A stretch of DNA of 64,000 bases, taken from contig JAUZTG010000034.1 of NCBI GenBank assembly GCA_030734395.1, positions 868,001-932,000 on the forward strand, written 5' to 3'. A program made the translations under genes and the position numbers. The notes beneath the pieces were generated by a model, which worked only from the letters and a program-made list of their open reading frames with translations, did no database searches and was not told the origin of the DNA. The first letter of the stretch is position 1, and every line of letters begins with the position of its first letter. The stretch is from Sarocladium kiliense (Eukaryota; Ascomycota; Sordariomycetes; Hypocreales; Sarocladiaceae). Positions 32,619 to 42,368 of this stretch are shown here, piece after piece.

Positions 32619-34295
32619 CTATACTGTCACCTCCTCCCAGAAATCGTACACCTGAGTCGAGAACGCTGTCGCCGACCAAATGAAATCTCGCATACTCTCG
32701 TCTAGGGAAGGCTTCGGTCGTGTAAACTGCGCGTAACCCTCTTCCCCAAGTTCTTCTGAGACAGTGATCTTCACAAGCTTCAAATAGCCTGCTCGTACGT
32801 TCTTCGCAGTTGCGAATGAGGCGCCCATGCAGACAATCCAGCGAAGCAGATCGATCCGATGTTGCCAAGAGTTCTCGGCCAGCGCAACCTCCAACTGATG
32901 AAGCAGCTGCACGGATATATTATCCTTCAGTGTATCATAGTGAGCTCATGCTGTCTTCAGAGGCGTGCGAGTCTTGACGTACCGGGATCAGTCTTCCGCA
33001 CCACACCCTACAGCATAACATGCTTGAGCAAAGGTAAGCCGCAAGCCTGACGCATTCTAGCAGGGAACTCCGGCCAGCCAGTGAGAATAGCCGCGATTGG
33101 ATTGAAGCCTGGTGGTTATTGATGTACGCAATCTCAAGAGGGTCTGGAGTCTGATGAAGCCTTGCCCGGTTTCTGATGATCTGAAGAGCATGAACATCCT
33201 CCAAGACCGTGACGAAGTCTTGGCCAAGCATATCTCTCAAGGGTTGCAACCCCGATGGTAACTGGTAGAAGTTTTGGACGAAGGGATCTCTTTGCCAATG
33301 CAGCTCGACGAAGGTTGTGTGGTCGACGATACGTGATGAACCGGTCATGATCGAGGAATTGAGGTCTTGCCTATCGGAGGTCAGTCAGGTGGTGTCGGTT
33401 GGTGGAAAGATCACTTGGACTACTGCGAAGATCCTTACCAGAAGATAGCTCTCTTGATGCCGGCAGTCAGGGACAGTCCCTTGGTTCTGCCTATTTCCAG
33501 CAGTCTCTGAATTGCGTTCAAGTGTGTTTGTACATGTTCTCGCTTCCCCAGCCGGGCCTGATTCACGTTGGAGGGAATAAGTTAGATCAAAAGAGGCCGA
33601 ATAGGGTTCGCGAAGATCACACACCTCAACACCGGCCAGAAAGAGTATAGTTCCCAATGTCCCCAAAGATGTCGCCTGTTCTACCGAAGCCATCCTCGTT
33701 CTCAGGTGGCTCAATGCCAGAGTCTGATACGCCAGAGACTCATTGTTGATTGCTCCCTCTGCAATCGAGAAGGTCAACATCAGCATAACGGCATTGCCAA
33801 GTGCGGGATCATCGAGCCCCCCACGGAAGACTGTCGGGAAGCTGTGAAATGAGGAATCAGCGACCACGCTGAAGACGGGCTCCGAGGCCTGCAACGCTCT
33901 GCCTAGATTCAAACCATCAGCCTACAATTGATCATTGAGCCTTTTCGCTCGTTGTTCCTGTCCTTACGGTCATAAAGCAACTTTTGGAACAAACGCGAGT
34001 CAACGGCCAGTACTTCAAACGGGTCCAGCATGCCCGGCGACGGACTTGTTCTGGGGATCTGGCGTGGAATGCTCCGGTTGTGTCTGTCTTTCTGAGGTCT
34101 CACAAGAGTTTTGTGAGAGACTATACGAAAGTTATCTAGCGCATCGAGCTGGAGTTTGCGTTTTTGCTGCAGAGCCCGCTTCACAGCATGGGACCTGGCT
34201 CGACGCTTGGTATCGGCACCAGAGTCCTGGGCCACAACGAAATGGAACATTTCGCCTGCACCTGCTTCGTCACAATCGGCAGCTTTTGGAATCAT
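32619..34295 (-). CDS. Fungal transcription-factor-like protein (PF11951 type) without zinc cluster
   Basis: 472 residues in five exons: 33968-34295, 33625-33902, 33439-33557, 32983-33370 and 32619-32924. The N-terminus reads FHFVVAQDSGAD followed by a basic segment RRARSHAVKRALQQKRK, as in many fungal-specific regulators whose zinc cluster has been lost or sits elsewhere. The body is helical, with the typical blocks LTFSIAEGAINNESLAYQTLALSHL, EHVQTHLNAIQRLLEIG, IKRAIFWQDLNSS, LLECVRLAAYLCSSMLCC and DLLRWIVCMGASFA. The family is thought regulatory, but DNA binding is not shown by this sequence. It stands upstream of the OYE in the same orientation and marks the probable right edge of the cluster region. 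Confidence 0.82.
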
Positions 34296-35045
34296 TGTTA
34301 CCCTCGTGCTGCAATACCTTGCTTGTCGTTTGATGATCCAATTGATTTGATGAGCTGAATGTCAGCACAGTGAGTGAGCGAGCGACCGACGAATGCTTAT
34401 AAATCAGTTCCTGTCACGCAATTGGGCGACGGCGCTGGGTAACGTCCCCACTAGCTGTAAGCTGCTCGTACAAGTAAGTATCAGAACGGAAATCGCCAGA
34501 CACAGCTTATCGAGGCTCTACTTAGAGTGATTGGAAACTCGGGTTGAAGAGAGATGCATTTCTGGTTGTGCTCAGACATCCGGCTAATATCTGCACAGTG
34601 ATGTAGCTCCTCTTCATAAGGAGAGCCCGACCCCATATTCACGATAGGCCTGCACAGTGTTTCTCTTGGGTTGCGTGTTGCAACTGCGTTCCCTGACATT
34701 ATCTATGTTTGCCTTCGGCCACTGCTTAAACTATCTGCCTCACCATATAAGGCTACAGGATACCATTATGCGATAGGAGCAAGGCCAGCCATTCTCGGTA
34801 GTTGGCCTCGCTTGCCCACGTCCCCCACTTCCCCTCTGGTGGCGTTGCGGGGAAGCAGGGCCAAGGTCCTGATGGCGATGACCAGGCGTAGGTCTACCCT
34901 CCATCAGCATCCCAATGAGGCATCCGTGGGGGGTGAGATATCGAGCAGCACTGCTGTATTAAAGGGCAGACGATCCTGCATTGGTGATCTTCTGGTACGT
35001 CGTAAGTGCATTACTTCAGAGTGGCTCTCAGTCCAAAGTTTTATC
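34296..35045. other. Intergenic, Atg22-like promoter side
   Basis: 750 bases between divergent genes. A (GAGC)-rich short tract near 34372-34386 is the only low-complexity feature. No further gene seen. Confidence 0.5.
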
Positions 35046-37488
35046 ATGTCGAATTCGAAAGAAACACCGGATCGGGCTGATGTCCACGAACCCAGGATCG
35101 ATGGGGTAGAGCCGACGAGAATGACAGAGGCCCGCGAAGAACAGCCCGAAACTCTGGAGAATGTGCGATCGCCAAGCCCTGACCTGGACGACAAGATTGC
35201 CTTCACCACTCCTGGAACTGGCAAGGCTGCAGCGGGTGGCCAGGCCGTCATCAACCAGCGCGAGGCCATTCCTACCACTGGCAAACGTATGCCTACTGGA
35301 AAGTGGGAGTACATCACGTTCTGCATCTTCTGTAAGTGCCAAATCCTCACCACATGGGCGTTGTGGTAGAGTCTAACCAACCCGACCTAGATTTCTCATT
35401 GAACGGCGCTCGTAAGTCATCTTGCCGAACATTTCGAGATGACAACTCTCTCTCCTAACATAATCAGCGATCGGCAATAATGGTGGTGGCATGCGACAGC
35501 TTCTCGTCAATATGGAGTATCCTGACGGCCGCCTCCGATGGGGAGGGCAAACCCTTCCCAGTATGGCCCCCGAATCTGCATTGATACTTGTTCAAGGTTA
35601 ACCTGACTTTCGCAGTAAACTCAATGCTCCTGAACGTGACCGGTATCCTATTTGCATCCCAGCTGACGCTGCTGCTAATGCTCGGACCGTATGCTGATTA
35701 CGGGACTTGGCGACCCTGGATCATGATCAGTACGTGCCGATACTAGAAGCTTCACAAGCATTCTATTTTACTAACCGACGTTTGCACTCAGTCGGGCAGA
35801 CAATTCTGTATATCTGCCAATTCTCGATGACGGGCATCAGCAAGCCTGGTCAATGGGAGGCCGCACAAGCACTCTTCGTGATTGGGTCCCTTGCCGCAAA
35901 CATCGTCAATGCCTTTTATGCTGCCACTTTCCCATCGCTGGTCAGAGACCTGCCGAAGCTCATCGAGTCTGAGGACAAGGTCAAGGCTGGGTTGGTATCT
36001 GCAGAGGAGCACAACAAGCTCGATGCTTATGAGAGATCAAAGGTATGTGGTCATTGTCTCTAGCTTTGTATCTGGCTGCCCTTGTGTTTCTCAGCGAGTT
36101 GACAATGTGTTCTAGCTCTACAATCTTGTCAACATTGTCGGCTCAGCACTGGTCGCAGTATTCTACGCCATCGCCGTCGGTATCACGGCTGCTTTGGGCA
36201 CTGATCGCGACAACGAGGGGAAAATCGAGTCCTTCCGCATCTTGATGGGTTACTTTGGTGCTTTGACGCTCATTTGCACTGTCCCATTCTTTGTCCTCCA
36301 GAAGCACCGTCCAGGGTTACAGCTCCCGAGCGGTACTGCATGGTTAACTGCAGGTCCAAAGTATGAGTCTGCCGCTTGCGATTGATCTGAAAATGTCGAC
36401 TAATACCACCATCGCAGGCAAGTCTGGATGGGCATGAAGAGCGCCAAGCATCTGAAGCAGTGTCTGCTGTACCTTGCTGCTTACTTCTTCCTACATGAAG
36501 GTCAGTTGCCCCCAGTATCTGCACCATCGCACGAGAGAATCCTGACGCCTTATTAGCCTGGGGAACTTATTGGGGAGTTACTGCCATCTTGCAGAATGAG
36601 TAACCTGCTCCCGATCCGATCCTTTCCCTGATAGCTTCATGCTGATAGAAGTCGTAGCACCATCAACTACGACCCGCTCATGTTGAACGCATTGAGCTTG
36701 GCTACTGATCTCTGTGGAGGCTCTGGAACACTCTTTATGCTTTTCCTCCAGAAGAAGTTCCGCTTCTCTGTCAAGGCAGGCGTGTTCTACGGCGCATGCA
36801 TGACGATTGTCCCGTAAGTTTGCGACTAGCGGCATTTGCTCTCGGAAACCCTACCTTCTGACCTATTGCTTGGCAGTCAAATCTACGGTGGAATTGGTCG
36901 ATTCACGGACAAGTTCGGTTTCCATCACCCTTGGGAGTTTTGGTTGGTCTCAGCATGGAACGTGAGTCTTCTTTCCTTCTTTGCTCGAACTGCAGCCCCC
37001 CGGACCATGCTGACGTTGTGCAGTTCCAAACCGCAGCATGGGGCTCCTACAATGTGACCATGATCTCGGAGGTTGTTCCCGGTCCCAAGTCCATGTTATT
37101 CTTCGCACTCTTCAATTGCGTTGGCAAGACCTCTGGCTTCATCGGACCCTTCATTTCCTCTGCTATCATCAAGGCAGACGGGGGTAACAACCACACCGCA
37201 TACTGGTTCATGCTCGGAACTGCTCTTATCGGAATTGCTATCCTCTACTTCGTGGATCCTGACCAGGCGAAGATTGACAGCGCCAAATGTAAGTCCTGCA
37301 TTCAATCACACCCAGGTCGAGTGGTGATTCCTTGTCAGTTCGCCTTGTTCTAACTGCTGTATACGCTAGATCTCGAGGACGAGGCTGCTGCTTTCTACAC
37401 CGAGGAAGCTCGTGCTCAGGCTAAGCACAACCTCGACCACGCTGATATTGAGCTGGAGACAAACAAAGCCCAAGACAGCAAGGTTTAA
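35046..37488 (+). CDS. Atg22-like major facilitator (vacuolar effluxer type)
   Basis: 589-residue membrane transporter in twelve exons: 35046-35331, 35391-35411, 35468-35560, 35616-35729, 35792-36042, 36116-36360, 36418-36500, 36557-36599, 36649-36813, 36877-36961, 37024-37288 and 37370-37488. All joins keep frame. The second exon is only 21 nt. After a polar N-terminal tail (about 85 residues) come family blocks WEYITFCIFYFSLNGAPIGNN split over introns, LLLMLGPYADYGTWRPW, FPSLVRDLPKLIES, HRPGLQLPSGTAWLTAGPK, GRFTDKFGFHHPWEFW and MISEVVPGPKSMLFFALF. Atg22 proteins export amino acids from the vacuole during autophagy; this divergent paralogue could carry another solute. No relation to the PKS cluster is visible. 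Confidence 0.92.
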
Positions 37489-38235
37489 GGCTCTTTCGAT
37501 GCAAGCGTGGGCATCAGTGGAATGTGGAGTGGGAGGCCGGGGGTCGGCTGTTGCTCGTATCTCATTCTCGAAGGTTATCTGTAAAGCCTGACTAGACCTG
37601 GATGATCAGCCCGCCTTGAATGCCATATTTGGGGACAGTGGCAGTTATGTGGGGGTCTCTTGCATGAGCGCTGATCGCTGATCGAGCAGACGTTACATCT
37701 TATCGGAAAGGAAGTCGATTCGGTGCACTTCCGAGCTGTCTGGCACGGAGCGGCAGCAATGAGGTGCGGTCTTAGTCACACATATTGGGCTCGTCGTATC
37801 AAAGTCTTGGACAGTTCTATCACATGGCATAGTGGTGAAATGCACAACGATAAACGTGGCAGTAGTTCATCGTCGTATGTGATGCTTGAAATGCGCCATT
37901 GCACGTCCGATGGGCATGCCAGTGAGGCCTGGGGCCCAGGGATTGCAGTTCTTTTGACACTCGTCCTTCTTCAGAATCAATTCCGTCATCCAAGCTTCGG
38001 TCTGATATCCCTGAATCGAGAACCGCAGCCTCTCTAATTAAAATGAGATTGCGCTTCGATCTCGTCGGGCTCATCCAGTACAATAGTATACTAGCCAGCG
38101 TAGAGCACTGTGTTTCCATCCTTGGCCCATCGTACCACTTTCCAAGTAACCACTTCAGCTCTCCTGTTGTAACGCCCCGTGTCTTTTGGTCATGAAAATA
38201 TCGGTCAGACTTATCAATCTGAAGCTTAAACACAA

Positions 38236-38353
38236 GCCTTTCCAAAGGGGTTATGCTTATGTCAAGCGTGTAATTAAGAAAGATTTAGAAGTCAATGTTC
38301 TTATTGACATAATTATCAGCATAATCATTGTTTTCATAAGGCCTTCCCCTTAT
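38236..38353. repeat. Imperfect inverted repeat, hairpin- or MITE-like
   Basis: AT-rich block whose left side (AAAGGGGTTATGCTTATGTCAA) is echoed in inverted, interrupted form on the right side (TTGACATAA, GCATAA, then CATAAGGCC and TTCCCCTT). It resembles a degenerate foldback element. I could not identify a target-site duplication or second copy in this window. Confidence 0.35.
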
Positions 38354-38371
38354 AGATAGATAGATAGATAA
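38352..38371. repeat. GATA microsatellite
   Basis: About four and a half tandem GATA units directly after the inverted-repeat block. Confidence 0.85.
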
Positions 38372-39087
38372 GTGCAGATATCGTAATCTTACTCGATGGG
38401 ATTGTTTGCTGTGATCATTCTAAGGCGTCGACCAACAGCCAAGCCCGCAGCCTCGGTCGGATCGCCTGCCCTAATGTCGGTATTCCGTGGGACCATCAAT
38501 TACCGACTTCTTGATGAGCTGAGCCCCGGAAAGTAGGGAATTATATATTCGGATGGCGGGATTCGAACTAAACGGGAGACTTCAAGGCAGGCTTGGATGT
38601 TTGATCATCTTGGAGTGATTGAGTAAGCTATGTCGCCGAGTCCGAAAGTTAGGTTATTGCCAGGAGCAGCTGTGACCACTGGCGATGACGCTACTTCAAC
38701 CGGTCTCGTGCATCCTTAGTGCTGCATGTCGCATCATGGGGATGGCCATAGGGCGGAAGTTGACCGTCAGGCGTCGGTTTGTATCCGAGTGCTCCCCCAC
38801 GCAATCTCGATGCGAAAGCGCCCTCCACATTTTGCCACCACTAGGTGAACATATGGTGTCGGGAAACATTGATGTAACAAATCACTGATTGAACGAGGTA
38901 GTAATCTATAGGCTGTGGTGCTAGGAGATGGTTTCAAGCGAATCCGCCTGGATGTTGCTGGAACGTACTGCCACGTGAGAGTAGACTTAGATACACGTAT
39001 TCACTCCAAATCTTGAGCACCATTGAACCGATTCTATATTCAGGCCCAGGTTGGCTTATCTGCCCTCTCTATGCCAGTTGAGTCACG

Positions 39088-39700
39088 CTACGCGATGTTT
39101 GCCGCCAGTTCTCGAACCTGATCCAGCAACGCTGGGTTCTCTCCGGCAGCGTTGTTCAGAACCTTTCCAAGAAGGTGATCAACCTGGAGACCTGGCTCGG
39201 CGGGCGGGTTTCCTTGAGCAGTCTCGATGCGAGAGACTTGGAATTCGAGGAAGAATTTAGGTACCTTGATTGCAAGGTTGCCACCAACAGAGCGGATACC
39301 GCATTCCGTGGCCGTGTAAACATCGAGCTGGTCTTTGAAGAGTTGCAGATCAGAGTTTGCCAGGGGCTGTGCACCAGCGAAGGCGCTCAGGGCGAACTCA
39401 AGAGGCGACTGGCCAGATTGGGAGAAATCGATGTTGGAGAAGGATACGCTGCCGACCGTGACGTCGGGCACGCCCTCTAGGGTTGTGCGGTCTGCGGAGC
39501 AGGTTGCGACATTGGCGATAGCCTCAGCTGCTGAGAGGGTCGATTCGGGAAGCACCTCGTTGCCAATGACGAAGCAAGGCGATTGCCTCTTCAAAGGAAC
39601 TGTCTCTGGTTAGTAACTCGCAGCCTGGGGGATGTCACGAGAAATACTCACTGGTGGCAGCGAAACCAGCGCTGGCGAACAGAACAAAAGTCGGCTTCAT
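39088..39700 (-). CDS. Small secreted protein of unknown function
   Basis: 186-residue protein in two exons, 39652-39700 and 39088-39599, with the intron inside the signal-peptide region as is common in fungal secreted proteins. MKPTFVLFASAGFAAT forms the signal peptide; IPLKRQSPC follows, so a Kex2-type cut after Lys-Arg may trim the mature N-terminus. The body reads VIGNEVLPE, SAAEAIANVATC, GVPDVTVGSVSFSNIDFSQSGQSPLEFAL and LFKDQLDVYTATECG. Only three cysteines are present, so it is not a cysteine-rich effector. I recognise the general form as a fungal-only secreted family but cannot name a function. Confidence 0.83.
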
Positions 39701-40969
39701 GTTGGCGGAAAGTGAAAAAATGAACGCTAGAATACAGAAGAAAGAAGCAATGATAGACAAGGAGGAAGAAGTAGGAAATGACAAAATGTGAAGAATAGTC
39801 GCGACGTTAGATCAAAGAACAAAGTCAAGTCGGGAGCTGTCGGCCTTTTGAAGTCACGAACAGATCCAGCGCTAATTTCCTTGCAGTGATCTGAACGTCG
39901 TCTGATCCGATTAGAATAGGATAAAACTAGGTTTCATCAGGGGTGCAGGGAATACATCGGGTTCCAGAATGTGAACCTGAAGCAATAAGACGTTTCAACA
40001 ATTGCGAACCGGGGTTGCTCCCCTGCAAATGGAGCCCCATACACCTTGGTTCTGTTTCCAGAGGAATTCGATTCAATTGTGAACTCAACAAGTAAGCGTG
40101 ATATAGGACAACGTTAAATTTTCTCAAAATCTCCTTTGTGGACATCATGTCGTCTTGTTCAGGGTCCAGTGCGATATATAGATGCAATCGACTCTATCCG
40201 ACGCTACACTCTTTCTTTTCTAACCCGACCACTGGCCTGCGACAATTCTATTCTGCCAAGTACCAATTGATCAACTGAGCCCAAATGCGCTCAATTCAGA
40301 AGTCACTGTTGTGTGGACAATTATAGTTCGCATGAGTGGGAGGTCAAGGTGCAAGATCTTATCAAGCAGATTCCTAAAGACAACTGGTGCATCATCTAGG
40401 TCTAGGTCTACAAGGGTCGCGATCCCTGTAAGTTGCTCCCAACTCAATGCCGAGGACTTGGTCTGTACAAGAAATGGGCGACGGGGAAACAGGGGGCATA
40501 TATAATGCTGACCGAGATCTCATGTTCATCGCCACGACTATCGCGCGGATCCCTACGGAATGTATCTGCATTGGCATTACATACGAGTTCTCCGCCGGAA
40601 CCCACGGAAGGGATCTTGATAGCAAAGAATATGTTTATCACCGCAGGTGCTACTTCAACGGTCTTGGCGGGTAGCCAGTTCATCGGTGACAGGACGCCCG
40701 ATTCATTCTCGCATGCCTTTGACAGTGTATTTCGGATATTCGTCGATGACGTGAAAAGCATAAGCCTCGACTGTGGTTTCTCAGGTGTTGCGACGTGGGT
40801 TGATCGTATGACGGTGGCCAGACCACCACCAGTATTAGCTCGTAATGTTGTGCACAATGATTAGCAAATGGTCATGAAGGCTAAAGCCACAGCTACGAAT
40901 GCCAAACCTACGGTGGCCAGATGCTCTTAGATAATCAAGCAACAAGGCAAATAGTCCGTGCCTTTATCA
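39701..40969. other. Intergenic
   Basis: About 1.27 kb between divergent genes. Three overlapping open frames on both strands at 40433-40864 are mutually exclusive and carry no motif, so none is called. Confidence 0.5.
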
Positions 40970-42127
40970 ATGGACCTGACCGCACACATAACACCCATAA
41001 CAGAGCCACCCGGAAACCATTTCGCAGACCAGCTGTTACGAGACCTTGAAGTCCCCAAGATGTTGTCAAAGCTGAGCAAGGACTTGCCACGAATCGCCAT
41101 CATAGGCGTCGGCCAAGTCGGCGGTGCTGTGGCATATGCTCTCATTCTTGCCTCGATTTCCTGCGAAATCCTGCTCGTTGATGTGAACGTTGATCGGAGA
41201 AAGGGTCAGCTGCACGACTTGTCGGACGCAGCTTACGTCCAGCACAGCAGCACCTTTGTACGCGAGGCTACCTACGCTGAAGCTGGGCAGAGTGACATCG
41301 TGATAGTCACTGCAGGGTCTAGATTCACACTGGGTATGTGTTCTCAGGCCGTACAAGTTATTCGGGTCCCCAAGCTGATTGATTGAATCTAGGACAAACC
41401 AGGAATCAGATGGAACAACGGAATGTGTCACTTGTTCGAAGTGCCGTCTCTGCGATGGCTCCTTTTAGGTCCGACACGATTATCTTGGTGGTCTCGAACC
41501 CAAATGACCTGCTTGTGTCTATCGCGCAAGAGGCTTCTGGCCTGCCTGTGAACCAAGTCTTTGGCTCAGGTACCTTTCTAGACTCTGTGAGAATCCGGAG
41601 TCTTCTTGCTCAAGACGTTGGTGTAAGCATCACAAGCCATTCAATCATCTCGCTATGCGATATATACCTAATGTGTATCTCAGATTGCGCCGAGCGCAAT
41701 AGACATCAATGTGCTCGGCATGCAAGGGCAAGATGAACTCGTAGCATGGTCTAATGCAACGATCAACGGCACCCCTCTCACTGACGCCCTACCAACCGGG
41801 CTGAATGCTGACGTTGCAGCGCTAGAGGACGAATGCAAGAAACGGTCTCGTCACATAACAGAGGAAAAAGGGTCGACCCCCTTCGGCATCGGCTGTGCAG
41901 TGGCTCACATCTGTATATCTATAGTGCTCGACAGGCTCGACGTCCACCCCCTCAGCCACTTCCAAAAGGATTTTGGTTGCTATTTCAGCTTGCCTGCGGT
42001 GATAGGCCGAGCTGGCATTGTGCGTTCCGTGCCAATTTCCCTGTCGAGTAGTGATAAAGCGAGGATCGAGAAGTCAGCGGAGGGCATCAAGAGCATACTT
42101 GCGCAGATTGCACAGGATCAGCATTAG
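40970..42127 (+). CDS. L-lactate/malate dehydrogenase family protein lacking the catalytic histidine
   Basis: 345 residues in three exons: 40970-41333, 41393-41622 and 41684-42127. The Rossmann motif is GVGQVGGAVAYAL, followed by the NAD-binding acid in LLVDVN, then VTAGSRFTLGQTRNQMEQRNV with the substrate-contacting Arg in GQTR, VVSNPNDLL, and FGSGTFLDSVRIRSLL with the Asp/Arg pair. These are typical LDH features. The segment that normally reads LGEHGDS, with the proton-relay histidine, here reads VLGMQGQDE, putting Gln at position 212. Family knowledge predicts strongly reduced dehydrogenase activity. The first 40 residues are an extra N-terminal extension. The gene converges on the PEP synthase gene 241 bases away, suggesting joint use in lactate/pyruvate metabolism, but the altered centre leaves substrate and activity open. 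Confidence 0.9.
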
Positions 42128-42368
42128 GCTTCTCCATATTAGTGTACCTAGCTCCATCACTCTTTTCATATCGCCAAATACTGAATATGCACTTTCTCAG
42201 ACCAAAGCCCTTGACGTCAGATCGTGATGCTATCTATGGACTCAAGATCGACAATTAGGAGATAGGACAAGCGGCAAAACGAGCATGTTATCCAGTAGTG
42301 ACTGGCGATAGTTGCTACAAAATCTGAAGGCTAGATACATGATCCCTAAACTTGCCCACGTCCCATAG
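42128..42368. other. Convergent spacer between LDH-like and PEP synthase genes
   Basis: 241 bases holding both 3' ends; no coding potential. Confidence 0.5.

Larger units (their letters stand above)
37489..39087. other. Intergenic with short repeats
   Basis: About 1.6 kb. Contains an imperfect inverted-repeat block near 38236-38353 and a (GATA)n tract. Open frames of up to 140 codons occur but show no family features. A tRNA B-box-like string at 38558-38569 does not fold into a tRNA arm. Confidence 0.5.

Noticed and set aside
37820..38245. 141-codon minus-strand frame beside the inverted-repeat block
   Set aside because: No recognised transposase or other domain; composition looks random.
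38558..38569. tRNA B-box-like string (AGTTCGAATCCC on the minus strand)
   Set aside because: Flanking bases do not form a T-arm stem, and no A box or cloverleaf could be built.
40433..40864. Three overlapping open frames of 75-143 codons on both strands
   Set aside because: Mutually exclusive, without motifs or start context to prefer one; no family recognised.
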